35,261 bases of DNA from Rs1 sp034111875 (GCA_034111875.1 JAWUWK010000114.1:1-35261), one strand, 5' to 3'. Positions 23,834-33,384 are shown, numbered from the stretch's first letter. Made by a program: numbers and translations. The notes: generated by a model not told the origin, from the sequence alone.

Positions 23834-24901
23834 TTAGCGCTTAGGCAAGATATCTTTGAGTTTATTGTGCATATCAAGCAGGCAGTCTTCTGTCTGTTGC
23901 CAGTCAATACAGCCGTCAGTAATGGAAACCCCGTATTTTAGATCCGCTGGGTTTTCGGGCATTTTTTGATTGCCAAAGCCTATATTTGATTCAATCATCA
24001 AGCCGACAATAGACTTGTTGCCATCGGCAATTTGATGCATTATATCATTGGCAACCAAGGGTTGATTTGCAGGGTCCTTGTCTGAGTTTTCATGTGAGCA
24101 ATCAACCATTATGTTGGCTTTTAGCCCTGATTTTTCAAGGGCTTGTTCGCAGCGTCTGATATTGACAGAATCATAATTTGGTTTGCCGCCACCCCCTCTT
24201 AATACGACGTGAGCGTGTTGATTTCCTTTAGTTTTAATAATCGAAACTTCACCTTCAGAGTTGATACCTAAAAAGCTGTGAGAATGGATGACAGACTTAA
24301 GTGCGTTAGTCGCCACTGTTAGACCGCCATCTGTACCGTTTTTAAACCCTACAGCGCAAGACAATCCAGATGACATCTCTCTGTGCGTTTGTGATTCAGT
24401 CGTACGGGCGCCAATAGCTGACCATGAAATTAAGTCTTGCAAGTATTGTGGAGAAATAGGGTCTAGGGCTTCTGTTGCAAGCGGCAATCCTAAATTCGAT
24501 AAGTCAATCAATAGCTTACGACCAATATTTAAGCCTTTTTCTATTTCAAAAGTATCATTAAGATCGGGGTCGTTGATGAGACCCTTCCAGCCAACAGTCG
24601 TTCTTGGTTTCTCAAAGTAGACGCGCATGACGACATAGATTGAATCTTTAACTTTTTCCGATAGTGCTTTTAAACGTTCAGCATAGTCTAGGGCAGCTTT
24701 TGGATCATGAATAGAGCATGGGCCAATAACGACAAACAGACGTTTATCAGTACCGTCTAAAATGTTACTGATTATTTGGCGTCCAGCCGTCACACTTGCT
24801 TTGGCTGTTTCTGTTAAAGGCAGTTTATCTTTTAGTCCTTGGGGGGTGATAAGGACCGAAAAATTGTCAATATTTAAATTATTTACTTGATTGTGATTCA
24901 T
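23834..24901 (-). CDS. aroG: 3-deoxy-7-phosphoheptulonate (DAHP) synthase, class I
   Basis: This enzyme condenses phosphoenolpyruvate and erythrose 4-phosphate, the first step of the shikimate pathway. The 355 residues match AroF/G/H: VVIGPCSIHDPKAALDYA near residue 57 with the metal-binding Cys, M-R-V-Y-F-E-K-P-R-T-T-V-G-W-K-G, the SAIGARTTESQTHREM stretch, GFKNGTDGG, LRGGGGKPNYD and the D-C-S-H-E-N metal site. Which feedback type it is (Phe, Tyr or Trp sensitive) cannot be assigned with confidence, so aroG is a placeholder. AGGA lies upstream of the ATG. I see no TyrR box or trp operator in the leader. Confidence 0.93.
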   Translation of the reverse strand: MNHNQVNNLNIDNFSVLITPQGLKDKLPLTETAKASVTAGRQIISNILDGTDKRLFVVIGPCSIHDPKAALDYAERLKALSEKVKDSIYVVMRVYFEKPRTTVGWKGLINDPDLNDTFEIEKGLNIGRKLLIDLSNLGLPLATEALDPISPQYLQDLISWSAIGARTTESQTHREMSSGLSCAVGFKNGTDGGLTVATNALKSVIHSHSFLGINSEGEVSIIKTKGNQHAHVVLRGGGGKPNYDSVNIRRCEQALEKSGLKANIMVDCSHENSDKDPANQPLVANDIMHQIADGNKSIVGLMIESNIGFGNQKMPENPADLKYGVSITDGCIDWQQTEDCLLDMHNKLKDILPKR

Positions 24902-25796
24902 TAGGTTGTGTTTCCTACACGGCTGTTGTCAGTCTTCTAGGGTCGACTAAGAGCTGAATTGTGCTACCTTTTTACCATAAAATATCAATTCGGATAAGTA
25001 GCTTGTTAATTAAATTATCAAATACATTTGTTTGCAGCGTTAAGCGATGCCCGAAGCGTTTTAAAACTGACAATCAAGCCATCTAATTAGTATCATTCAA
25101 TGTCATATTTTAAACTGTAGTTATAAAGGGTCTATAAACCTTTGATGTTGATGCTCGTCGTCTTTGAAACTGAGCCGATCCTGAGAGTCTATAAGCTTTG
25201 CAATATCTCTGAGGCTTTTAACTCTTGATTAGGTGGCGTTTGACAAGATCCTAGAAGACAGTATTTTCTGAATAACAGTCGCAACCCATTGTAAGTTGAA
25301 TCTGTTGTGCCTGACGCTACGTATGTTTAACTGCTAAGGCCAATAACAGACTTAAGATAATACAGCCTAAAGTGTCACTAGGAACCTGTCGTTGACTGGT
25401 TCGATAAAAATTGAAAACTAAACAATCTATATTAACTGATTCCGTGGCTTTAAACTGGATATAGAGGGTGTAATGTTAGTTTTGCAGTGGAATTGAAAAC
25501 TATTAGCTCAGCCTGTGATTTTTAACTGATATAGAATTAAAAGCTTGTCCTCGATGCTAGAGTGAAGTTGATGATACAGTTATTAGCTAAATAAATCAGG
25601 TAAAGTGGCAATGCTAAGTGATCGTATAGGTGCATTGGATTTTCCTAGGCTCATGGGGAATATATCCCATATAATGGTCCATTGCTGAACAAAGACAGGT
25701 GAAAAATTGGAATTTATTATCAAAAAAGTGTCTTATGAATAGCTAAACGTTATGTTGATCATAGAGAGACAGAAAATTAACCTTTGAGGTCGTCAG
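24902..25796. other. 895-bp non-coding block with dispersed repeat
   Basis: This is the longest gene-free stretch, between the divergent DAHP synthase and dsbD genes. It holds repeat copy A (25434-25580). A possible third, much degraded copy lies at about 25110-25165 (a TTGATGTTGATG segment ending in TTTGAAAC). No reading frame, tRNA or clear promoter is evident. Confidence 0.5.
25434..25580 (+). repeat. Diverged intergenic repeat, copy A
   Basis: This aligns with 30930-31088 in the same orientation. A first block of 69 positions (ending in TATTAG in both) is about 72% identical by hand count, and a second block of about 41 positions (GAATTAAAAGCTTG here and GAATAAAGATCTTG there, then TCGATG and AGTGAAGT in both) is about 73%. 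The spacing between the blocks differs. There is no obvious coding frame or terminal repeat. Confidence 0.65.
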
Positions 25797-27623
25797 TTGT
25801 TTAATACATTATTGAAAAAGTCTAATTTATTATTCGTGTTAAGTCTTTTTTTTAGTTTATCTGCCTATGCTGATTTGTTCGGAAAATCAAAGACCACTGA
25901 CCCAAGACCGGTCGCTGAAGTTTTTGTATTACAAACAGAAGAGTTGCCGAATAATAAATTATTATTACGTTGGGATATTTTACAAGACTATTATCTTTAC
26001 GATAACCGTATGCAGTTCAATGCCAGTAATGATATTGGTATTACAGAAATAAGCCGTAGTCCTAGTAAACCCAAAGATGATCCTCTATTTGGTAAGGTTG
26101 ATGTTTACTATCAAAGTAGCGAAATTATTCTTCAGTTTAACAATGTCGCGAATAAAAAAAATATTGATTTACAAATTGTTTATCAAGGCTGCTGGGATGG
26201 GGGAGTGTGCTACCCCCCAGTGACTGAAAAGATAGTCGTTAAGATGCTAGCGACTGATTCAGAGATTCTGAATAATGTTGAGGATTCTGTTGATGCAACC
26301 CTTAAAGAATCCTCAATAAAAGGCTCTGCGAGTAAGCAAGACTATTTCAGTAAGCTTTTAGTCGGCGGTGATTTTTTATGGATTGTCAGCGCTTTTTTCA
26401 TCGCTGGCTTAGCGCTGTCTTTAACCCCTTGTGTCTTTCCGATGATACCTATCATTTCAAGTATTATTGCGGGTCAAGGCACTAGCGTCACTAAGTATAA
26501 GGCGTTTATATTAACCTTAATCTACGTGCTAGCGGTGTCTGTCACATACACGATCGCGGGAGTTTTGGCGGGCCTATTTGGCGAAAATTTGCAAATTGTT
26601 TTTCAACAGCCATGGATTATTATTCTATTTAGTATTATTTTCGTTTTGCTTGCACTGTCCATGTTTGGTTTTTACCAACTCCAGCTTCCCTCTTCACTTC
26701 AGAGCCGTCTGTCAAATGCTAGTCATCAGCAACGCGGTGGAAGTTATTTAGGTGTCGCAATAATGGGTTTTTTGTCCGCTCTAATTGTCGGACCTTGTAT
26801 GGCCGCTCCACTGGCGGGTGCGTTGATTTACATTGGCCAGACAGCAGATCCATTATTGGGCGGCACTGCGCTGTTTGCGTTGAGTTTAGGCATGGGCGTG
26901 CCCTTAATTATCGTCGGAGTATCGGCTGGTCACTTTCTGCCTAAAGTGGGCCCATGGATGAATGCCGTGAAAGCAAGCTTCGGGGTCATGCTTATTTTGA
27001 TGGCAATTTATCTGTTAGATAGGATAGTGAGTCTGAATGTGAGTATGTTGTTGACGGGGCTAACACTGATAACCAGCGGTGTGTTTCTAGGCGGTATTAG
27101 CTTTAGCGATAAAACCAGTAGCGGGGCTAAATTATGTAAGGCAATCGCTCTGGTTATTCTTGTTTATGGGTTGAGCTTGTTGTTGGGAACGCTGATTGGC
27201 AAAGGTAATTTTTTACAGCCATTAAAAGGTTTAGCAGCGAGTGATGATAGGTCAATAAAGCAAGCTAATACTTTTCAAAAAGTGACTTCCATTGCGCAGC
27301 TTTCGCCCATTTTAAACAACGCGTCAGCTCAAAATCAACCGGTGTTGCTGGATTTTTACGCGAACTGGTGCATTTCTTGTGTGGAAATTGAGTACATGCT
27401 TGAAGAACCTGAAGTTGTTCAGGCTTTAAAGACCTTTAGGTTAGTAAAAGTCGATTTAACTGACTTTAATCAAGAGGCACAAGCGCTGTTAGCGAAGTAT
27501 CAAGTATTAGGCCCTCCGGCACTGGTTTTTTACAACGCAAAAGGCGACCTAGAATCTGCAATGAATATTCTAGGTTTAGTTGATTCAGAAAGTTTTCTGC
27601 GCCACATCACGCCTTTAAAATAA
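25797..27623 (+). CDS. dsbD: Thiol:disulfide interchange protein DsbD
   Basis: DsbD moves electrons from cytoplasmic thioredoxin across the inner membrane to periplasmic thiol reductants such as DsbC and cytochrome c maturation proteins. The 608 residues include a signal peptide (cleavage after A-Y-A near 25), an alpha domain with Cys132 and Cys138 (GCWDGGVCYPP), eight membrane helices with Cys212 (LTPCVFPMIP) and Cys334 (GPCMAAPLAGAL), and a C-terminal thioredoxin-like domain with the WCISC pair at 525/528. All six redox cysteines are present. It starts at TTG 25797 with TGAGGT six bases before. It converges on ddl with only 20 bp between them. Confidence 0.96.
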   Translation: MFNTLLKKSNLLFVLSLFFSLSAYADLFGKSKTTDPRPVAEVFVLQTEELPNNKLLLRWDILQDYYLYDNRMQFNASNDIGITEISRSPSKPKDDPLFGKVDVYYQSSEIILQFNNVANKKNIDLQIVYQGCWDGGVCYPPVTEKIVVKMLATDSEILNNVEDSVDATLKESSIKGSASKQDYFSKLLVGGDFLWIVSAFFIAGLALSLTPCVFPMIPIISSIIAGQGTSVTKYKAFILTLIYVLAVSVTYTIAGVLAGLFGENLQIVFQQPWIIILFSIIFVLLALSMFGFYQLQLPSSLQSRLSNASHQQRGGSYLGVAIMGFLSALIVGPCMAAPLAGALIYIGQTADPLLGGTALFALSLGMGVPLIIVGVSAGHFLPKVGPWMNAVKASFGVMLILMAIYLLDRIVSLNVSMLLTGLTLITSGVFLGGISFSDKTSSGAKLCKAIALVILVYGLSLLLGTLIGKGNFLQPLKGLAASDDRSIKQANTFQKVTSIAQLSPILNNASAQNQPVLLDFYANWCISCVEIEYMLEEPEVVQALKTFRLVKVDLTDFNQEAQALLAKYQVLGPPALVFYNAKGDLESAMNILGLVDSESFLRHITPLK

Positions 27624-27643
27624 CTTTTAAATCGGCTTGGGGC

Positions 27644-28753
27644 TTAGGCTGAGAAGCTGGATAGTCTTGATTTCAATTGATGTTTTTGCAATGCTAAATT
27701 AATTAACTGGTCAATTAGTTCAGAATATTCAACGCCGCTGGCTTGCCAAAGCTTACTGTACATACTTATTGGCGTGAAACCTGGCATAGTATTGACCTCA
27801 TTGATATAAATTTTGTGAGTGTTCCTATTAACAAAAAAGTCTATTCTAGACAGACCACTACCATCGATTGCAGCAAACGCGATCAGTGAGGCTTTTTTAA
27901 CGTCTTCCATGACAGATTGCGGCAGGGCGGCTGGGATAATAGTCTCTGATTTGTCATCGAAATATTTAGTTTCGTAGTCATAAAACTCCTTACCCGCAAG
28001 AATTTCACCGACGACAGAAGCTTTAGGCTCGTCGGTACCTAAAATAGCACATTCCACTTCTGCACAATTTTCAGCACAAGCCTCTATGATGATTTTGTGA
28101 TCAAATTTAAATGCATTGACTATACCTGAGGTTAACTCAAGTAGATTTGCGGCTTTTGATATGCCGATACTTGAACCCATATTGGCGGGTTTTATAAACA
28201 CTGGGTAGCTGAATTTTTTTTCAATTTCATAAATCACCGCCTGTTTATTTTTACTGTAGGTATGAAAATTATAAACTTGATACTCCATTTGTAATAAGCC
28301 AGCTGCTTTAAAGGCATTTTTTGCTAAGGCTTTATCCATCGCAATCGCCGAGGCAGCAACTCCACAACCGACGTAGGCAACGTTTGATAATTCGAATAAA
28401 CCTTGGACCGTTCCATCTTCTCCGTAAGGGCCATGTAAAATGGGAAAGATAACGTCTAATTGGGCAAGTTCACTGGCTTCTTTATCAGCTGAAGTATTAA
28501 TCAGAGTAGCACGTGCATTAGAAAAATCTATGCTGGTAGATATCAAGCGCTGTTCATCGACTGTTTTGTATTCCAAAGCGTTTTGTGTGTTGTCCGCATA
28601 CAGCCAATGGCCTTGATGGGTGATACCGATAAGATGGACATTGTATTTGTTTTTGTCCATTGCGGCGACCATAGATCTGGCCGACATAAGAGAGACTTCG
28701 TGTTCAGCTGAACGGCCACCAAAAACAACACCTACATTTATTTTTTTAGACAT
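27644..28753 (-). CDS. ddl: D-alanine--D-alanine ligase
   Basis: This ATP-grasp enzyme makes the D-Ala-D-Ala dipeptide of peptidoglycan. The 369 residues resemble the longer DdlA type. They show VGVVFGGRSAEHEVSLMSAR at the start, LHGPYGEDGTVQGLFE near residue 108, MDKALAKNAFKAAGL, VFIKPANMGSSIGISK, and the C-terminal D-F-F-V-N-R, INEVNTMPGFTPISMYSKLW metal and active-site segment. It is a single gene away from the mur/fts cluster, which fits DdlA. GAG lies upstream of the ATG. Its 3' end faces dsbD and no terminator is visible in the 20-bp gap. Confidence 0.96.
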   Translation of the reverse strand: MSKKINVGVVFGGRSAEHEVSLMSARSMVAAMDKNKYNVHLIGITHQGHWLYADNTQNALEYKTVDEQRLISTSIDFSNARATLINTSADKEASELAQLDVIFPILHGPYGEDGTVQGLFELSNVAYVGCGVAASAIAMDKALAKNAFKAAGLLQMEYQVYNFHTYSKNKQAVIYEIEKKFSYPVFIKPANMGSSIGISKAANLLELTSGIVNAFKFDHKIIIEACAENCAEVECAILGTDEPKASVVGEILAGKEFYDYETKYFDDKSETIIPAALPQSVMEDVKKASLIAFAAIDGSGLSRIDFFVNRNTHKIYINEVNTMPGFTPISMYSKLWQASGVEYSELIDQLINLALQKHQLKSRLSSFSA

Positions 28754-28858
28754 TTAAAACTCGAAAATTAAGTATAAACAGATATAAGATTGCGAATTAT
28801 GAGCTTCTATGTCGTCTATTTCAATGGCTTTCGATCTAAACATCTTATAAAAAACAGT

Positions 28859-29395
28859 TTATCGATCATGCTTAAAAAGACCGTACTTAGCGTGATCAAC
28901 AATATTGCCATTTATACTGTCGGCATGTTTAAGGATCCCCTCTAATTCAAAGCCTAAACTTTCACAGATTTTGCGACTACGAATATTATCGGTTGCAATT
29001 GAAACTTCTATTTTTTCTAATTTAAGGAAATTGAAAGCATAGTCGATCATTTTTTTACACACTTGGCTCATTATCCCTCTGCCTTGAAATTCAGGACTAA
29101 TCCAATAGTTTAGTTCAGCTTTTTTCAACGTTTTGTGTATATCTGTTAAACCGATGTAACCAATGAGGTCAGCTTTATGACTAATACCGCATTGCAGTGC
29201 TTTACCTTCTGCATAGTCGATTAGAGCATCAGTAATCAAGACCTCAAAATCATCTTCAGTTTTACACTGGCTCGGCCAGTTAAACCATTGTGAGAGTTGT
29301 TGTTTGTTGCTTTTATATAAATCGAAAAATTGCCTACTGAAATTAACATGTAAAAACACAATGCTGAAATTGTCATCTATTTTCATTTCAAACAT
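28859..29395 (-). CDS. GNAT acetyltransferase, RimJ/RimL-like
   Basis: This 178-residue GCN5-related acetyltransferase resembles the RimL/YdaF group that acetylates protein N-termini or small amines. It has QLSQWFNWP near residue 33, the L-I-G-Y-I-G-L-T-D-I strand, NYWISPEFQGRGIMSQVCKK with the acetyl-CoA Q-G-R-G loop, and RSRKICESLGFELEG. The start at 29395 is decided by a perfect GGAGG eight bases upstream. The frame is open to 29491, but that adds unrelated residues. It reads in the same direction as ddl with about 105 bp between, and could share a transcript with it. The substrate is unknown. Confidence 0.85.
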   Translation of the reverse strand: MFEMKIDDNFSIVFLHVNFSRQFFDLYKSNKQQLSQWFNWPSQCKTEDDFEVLITDALIDYAEGKALQCGISHKADLIGYIGLTDIHKTLKKAELNYWISPEFQGRGIMSQVCKKMIDYAFNFLKLEKIEVSIATDNIRSRKICESLGFELEGILKHADSINGNIVDHAKYGLFKHDR

Positions 29396-29635
29396 ATTAC
29401 CTCCGCCAGACGAGCATCCTATAAAAGAAGTAAAGATATTGACTACTTTGCAGCATTTTAGTTTCAACAGTGACTCTTTTGGCAATGCCAAAAAGTTATA
29501 CTTTTATGCTGCGCAGACGGCAGGATTAACGCCGGTTTAATGGTCAAAGATTAGACATGCATCTAAGGGTTATAAGCTGATATTCATAACGCTGTAAATG
29601 ATCCCAGACTTTCCTAGGTCATATATGAAATAGAT

Positions 29636-30601
29636 TTATGCGTCATCCTGTTGATTGTTAAGGCGTTGCTGACACCACTGACGTCTGTGTCTTTCATTTT
29701 TGAAACTCCAGGCAATGAAACGGCTAATTTTTTGGCCTTGAGCCATTTCAAAGACTTTTATATCTTCAGCTTTTACTTTGTTCAAACACTGAATAATGTT
29801 AGGCAAGTTCTTTTTTTTTGATACTAAGCAAGTAAAGTAAAGCACTTGTTCTGCAAAATTTTTACTTTCTAAAATCATTGACTGGATGAAATTTATTTCA
29901 CCACCTTGGCAGAAGAGTTCGGCCTTTTGACCACCAAAATTTAATTTACTAGGTAATTGCTTATTTATAGGCGATTTTTTGTTTTTATTCAAGTTGATAT
30001 TCTTACGTAAATTAGCCTCGCCCGCTTGTTTTAAAGAAGCGTGGAAGGGAGGGTTACAAAGTGTGATATCGACTTTGTGCTGATCCAAGATACCGCTAAA
30101 AAAAGCGTTGGCATTTGGTTGCAAAAATACCGCTATTTTGTTTACTAAGCCTTTATTAGATTTAAGTATTTGTTGAGCTGTTGCAACCGAGACTGGGTCT
30201 ATATCGCTTGCCAAAAAACGCCATTGATAGCAACGTTGACCGAGAATTGGATAAATACAGCTAGCGCCAGTTCCAATATCTAAAGCTGTAACTTTACTAC
30301 CTGAAACTGGTTGATTGTTATTGGCAATTTTGAGTAAATCCGCGAGGTAATGAATGTAATCAGCACGCCCTGGAATGGGTGGGCAAAGGTAGCCACTAGG
30401 TAGATTCCAGTAATCGATTCTATAGTAAGCTTTTAGCAACGCTTTATTTAGCGCCAGTACAGCACTGGGATTAGCAAAGTCTATTGTCTGTTGATGATGT
30501 ATTTGAATAAGATATTGTTCTAATTCAGGGAGGGATTTTGTTAACTTTACAAAGTCATAGTGGCGATTGTGTAGGTTATTAGGATGAAGGTTATCTTTCA
30601 T
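29636..30601 (-). CDS. rlmF: 23S rRNA (adenine1618-N6)-methyltransferase
   Basis: RlmF methylates A1618 of 23S rRNA with S-adenosylmethionine. From the ATG at 30601 the product starts MKDNLHPNNLHNRHYDFVKL, which lines up with the L-H-P-x-N-x-H start of the E. coli enzyme. An earlier in-frame ATG at 30625 would add eight residues. Neither has a clear ribosome site. Family segments are CPPIPGRADYIHYLADLL, the SAM-binding LDIGTGASCIYPI, LASDIDPVS and the catalytic NPPFHAS. The C-terminus is somewhat longer than in E. coli. It is monocistronic as far as can be seen. Confidence 0.92.
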   Translation of the reverse strand: MKDNLHPNNLHNRHYDFVKLTKSLPELEQYLIQIHHQQTIDFANPSAVLALNKALLKAYYRIDYWNLPSGYLCPPIPGRADYIHYLADLLKIANNNQPVSGSKVTALDIGTGASCIYPILGQRCYQWRFLASDIDPVSVATAQQILKSNKGLVNKIAVFLQPNANAFFSGILDQHKVDITLCNPPFHASLKQAGEANLRKNINLNKNKKSPINKQLPSKLNFGGQKAELFCQGGEINFIQSMILESKNFAEQVLYFTCLVSKKKNLPNIIQCLNKVKAEDIKVFEMAQGQKISRFIAWSFKNERHRRQWCQQRLNNQQDDA

Positions 30602-30647
30602 GATGTTTTTTTGTATAGGTGGCATTTTTAAGTCATATAATAAAGTT

Positions 30648-30785
30648 ACGACCTCAGCATAACGATTACATTGATAAATACCTAGATAAAAACAAGTTTA
30701 AATGCTCATTCACACCAATAAACTCCTCTTTGATACTGATTGTTGCCTAATATTTACTGCATTGATAATGCTATGTAGAGGCCTT
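30648..30785 (-). repeat. MITE-like element, copy 2
   Basis: This is an inverted copy of the 2165-2311 element. One end keeps CGACCTCAGCATAACG (30649-30664). The other end is degraded (GGCCTCTACATAGC, read inward). The interior aligns with copy 1 along almost its whole length at roughly 60-70%, including GTTTATTGGTGTGAATGAGC. It is about nine bases shorter, lacking a GATTCAGG-like stretch near one end. It lies about 45 bp upstream of the rlmF start and could carry promoter signals. Confidence 0.65.
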
Positions 30786-30929
30786 TAATGGTTAAAAATA
30801 CTCAAGTAATATTTAAAACTGATGAGTTAAATTAAAACCTTTTTAGCCTTATAGACACTCTTGAAATGCATAGCAATAATTGGCTGAGTTAACCATCAGA
30901 TGATTTGTCATGCCTGCGTTATATCAGAG

Positions 30930-31088
30930 CTTATTCTGTGACTTCAAAGTAGATATAGAGTGCTTGATATTGATTTTATGGTGGATTTGAAAAATATTAG
31001 TTTCACCCGAAGATTAAGTGGGTATCTTTCTAACCAATCAAGAATAAAGATCTTGTATTCGATGGTGCAGTGAAGTCGCTGAATCAGG
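30930..31088 (+). repeat. Diverged intergenic repeat, copy B
   Basis: This is the partner of copy A at 25434-25580 in the same orientation. It has an insertion of about 14 bases between the two conserved blocks. It ends next to the stop codon of the NIF3-like gene (31095, minus strand). Confidence 0.65.
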
Positions 31089-31094
31089 TCAGAG

Positions 31095-31445
31095 TTAAGT
31101 CAATAAAGCCGAGTCTTGAGTGTAAAAATCAAAGTATCCCTCTTCAGGATTATAGACTTCAAAGGCGGGTTTTTCATAAGGGTGTGACTGAATCAGGGCT
31201 TGGATGGCTTTTTTTATATTGTTTTTTTCACAGAGTATCTCCACTCGAAACTCAGCCACAGATTCTGCTGTATTAGCTTTACCTATATAGGGGCTAGCTG
31301 CAGGGGAAGGGGTGAACTGGGCATCACCTAAGACTTGCCAAGAACAGTTCGAATAGTTTCCGAGTGAACCTGCCCCGGTAGAGAAAATAGCTTTTTTTAC
31401 TGACTCGCACGCGGCCACGGGGACAAAAAAAATCAGTTTGTACAA
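31095..31445 (-). CDS. YqfO/NIF3 C-terminal-like protein
   Basis: This small protein of 116 residues matches the stand-alone CutA/PII-like domain found within NIF3 proteins: a Y-K-L-I-F-F-V-P-V-A-A-C-E-S-V start, STGAGSLGNYSNCSWQ, VAEFRVEILC and SHPYEKPAFEVY. It is longer than the usual ~105 residues by a short C-terminal tail. TTG 31445 is the likely start, because AAGGA lies nine bases upstream and the family begins there. An upstream ATG at 31475 adds non-family residues. No function is established for the stand-alone form, although a metal-binding or trimeric PII-like role is often suggested. Confidence 0.85.
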   Translation of the reverse strand: MYKLIFFVPVAACESVKKAIFSTGAGSLGNYSNCSWQVLGDAQFTPSPAASPYIGKANTAESVAEFRVEILCEKNNIKKAIQALIQSHPYEKPAFEVYNPEEGYFDFYTQDSALLT

Positions 31446-31717
31446 TATAATATCCTTATAAAAAATAGCTCTCATAAATTTATTAACTAAAATCGAATAT
31501 CGCTAGACTAATAGAACACTGGCTGAATTACCATTGATTGTTTATTCGATTTATTAACTAACGAGTGAAGTGAATATCCATCAAAACACTGTGAGTATAA
31601 ACAGGGCATAGAACCCTGAGAGGTATAGTACTGTAAATCACTTTACTCAAGATGGATAAGTTTAGCCAGACATTGATTATTAAACACCAATAACTGGCTG
31701 TTATTTCGCAGCCTGAG
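31446..31717. other. Spacer between scoB and the NIF3-like gene
   Basis: These 270 bp contain several small inverted repeats. AAATCGAATA and TATTCGATTT lie about 45 bases apart (31488-31554). CAGGG/CCCTG is at 31602-31618. AGCCAG and CTGGCT flank an inner TTATT/AATAA pair near 31666-31701 and may form the scoB 3' hairpin. There is no gene. Confidence 0.4.
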
Positions 31718-32374
31718 TTAAAATTCAATCTCAGGCACAACATCGGGGACGATAAGTTTTCCCGCCGTCTTAGATATGATTTCATCAACTGAAACACCTG
31801 GTGCTCTTTCCTTCAATATAAATGCGCCCTCGTTGATCTCTAAATAGGCTAAATCAGTTAACACTTTTTTGATACAGCCAGCACCTGTAAGTGGCAAAGT
31901 ACATTGATTTAAGAGCTTAGAATCGCCGTGCTTAGAGGCGTGCGTCATAGTGACAATTATATTATCAGCACCGGCTACAAGATCCATTGCCCCTCCCATA
32001 CCTTTGATTAGTTTACCCGGTATCATCCAAGAAGCGATATTACCTAAAACATCGACTTCGAAGGCGCCTAATACCGTCAAATCGACGTGGCCACCGCGAA
32101 TCATGGCAAAAGATTCTGCTGAAGAAAATATCGACGCTCCAGTTGCTGCAGTAACCGTCTGTTTTCCGGCGTTAATCATGTCGGCATCGACATCGGCGTC
32201 ACGAGGAAAAGGCCCCATGCCTAAAAGGCCATTTTCCGATTGCAACATGACCTCAATATTGTCAGGCACATAATTAGCGACTAACGTTGGAATACCAATG
32301 CCTAAATTGACATAAAATCCATCTTTCAATTCACGGGCGACTCGAATTGCAATTTGTTCACGAGAAAGTGCCAT
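31718..32374 (-). CDS. scoB: 3-oxoacid CoA-transferase subunit B
   Basis: This subunit of succinyl-CoA:3-ketoacid CoA-transferase activates acetoacetate to acetoacetyl-CoA. It has 218 residues. The catalytic glutamate is in QSENGLLGMGP (Glu47). GGHVDLTVLGAFEVD, the KLIKGMGGAMDLV segment and a C-terminal L-T-D-L-A-Y-L-E-I also match the family. AAGGAG lies just upstream of the ATG. It follows scoA after 88 bp on the same strand, and the two form the active heterodimer. The operon faces away from a LysR gene that probably controls it. Confidence 0.95.
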   Translation of the reverse strand: MALSREQIAIRVARELKDGFYVNLGIGIPTLVANYVPDNIEVMLQSENGLLGMGPFPRDADVDADMINAGKQTVTAATGASIFSSAESFAMIRGGHVDLTVLGAFEVDVLGNIASWMIPGKLIKGMGGAMDLVAGADNIIVTMTHASKHGDSKLLNQCTLPLTGAGCIKKVLTDLAYLEINEGAFILKERAPGVSVDEIISKTAGKLIVPDVVPEIEF

Positions 32375-32462
32375 TTTTTCTAACTCCTTGCCATATTTCT
32401 AAGCAAAACATGACTGTATTAAACTATTTATTGATAGAAAAGCTTGTGCTTTGATGACTCAA

Positions 32463-33167
32463 TTAGCTATTCGAACTGACAGTGCGCTGTTCGATACGTT
32501 TTTCAAAGACACCCTTAATAATGCGATCAACGTAAATACCTGGAGTATGTATCTGCGCAGGATCTAATTCACCCGGCTCAACAATTTCTTCAACTTCTAC
32601 GACTGTAATTTTACCTGCCGTAGCAGCGAGGGGATTAAAGTTTTGCGCCGTGTGACGGTATATTACATTACCAAACTTGTCTGCCTTCCAACCTTTAACA
32701 ATAGCGAAGTCTCCGGTGATTGATTCTTCAAGGATGTAAGATCTACCTGAGAATTCTCTTACTTCTTTACCTTCGCCAACAGGTGTGCCAAAGCCGGTGG
32801 CTGTATAGAATGCGGGAATGCCGGCACCACCTGCGCGCATTTTTTCTGCAAGAGTCCCTTGAGGTGTCAATTCAACTTCCAATTCCCCAGCTAAGAGTTG
32901 CTTCTCAAATAGAGCGTTCTCTCCAACATAAGAAGACACCATTTTCTTTATTTGACGCTCTTCTAATAAAATCCCTAGTCCAAAACCATCGATACCGCAA
33001 TTGTTGGATACAACAGTCAGGTCTTTAACCGCCGTTTTTTTAACTTGATTTATCAAATTCTCAGGAATACCACAGAGGCCAAAGCCTCCTGCCAAAATCG
33101 TCATCCCATCTTCTAAGCCTGCCATTGCATCTTCGTAACTGTCTACTACTTTGTTAAAACCCGCCAT
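32463..33167 (-). CDS. scoA: 3-oxoacid CoA-transferase subunit A
   Basis: This is the partner subunit of ScoB, 234 residues. Family landmarks are DGMTILAGGFGLCGIPENL near residue 20, VVSNNCGIDGFGLGILL, the S-Y-V-G-E-N segment, ELTPQGTLAEKMRAGGAGIP near 102, FYTATGFGTPVGEGKE and the Y-R-H-T-A-Q-N-F-N-P segment. GAGGT lies upstream of ATG 33167. It is the first gene of the scoAB unit and diverges from the LysR gene across 217 bp. It would act after 3-hydroxybutyrate dehydrogenase, which is broken at 5177-5956. Confidence 0.95.
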   Translation of the reverse strand: MAGFNKVVDSYEDAMAGLEDGMTILAGGFGLCGIPENLINQVKKTAVKDLTVVSNNCGIDGFGLGILLEERQIKKMVSSYVGENALFEKQLLAGELEVELTPQGTLAEKMRAGGAGIPAFYTATGFGTPVGEGKEVREFSGRSYILEESITGDFAIVKGWKADKFGNVIYRHTAQNFNPLAATAGKITVVEVEEIVEPGELDPAQIHTPGIYVDRIIKGVFEKRIEQRTVSSNS

Positions 33168-33384
33168 AATTACTACCTCTATGTAGATATTGAGACCAAT
33201 AATTAGAGTGTGTCTTTTTATCAGTTATTTATCAAATAAAAAATATATAAATATTTATTAAAATATTTTATAAGTCTGGCAGGTCTGATACTATCCCCAG
33301 AGATTAGTGTGTTAATAATTAGCCATTTAGAGGTTTTTGAATTAGTAGCGTAACTTAAAACCAATAAAACTAAAGGGGAGTGTT
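33168..33384. promoter_or_regulatory. Divergent scoAB / lysR control region
   Basis: This 217-bp, very AT-rich spacer holds both promoters. AAATATATAAATATTTATTAA sits in the middle and could carry the -10 elements and a LysR-type T-N11-A site, but no single site can be chosen by eye. Confidence 0.4.

Noticed and set aside
24288..24620. Plus-strand open frame of 110 codons inside the DAHP synthase gene
   Set aside because: It is antisense to conserved catalytic segments and nothing supports coding.
31558..31797. Minus-strand frame of 79 codons overlapping the end of scoB
   Set aside because: It overlaps the conserved scoB C-terminus in another frame and has no recognisable domain.
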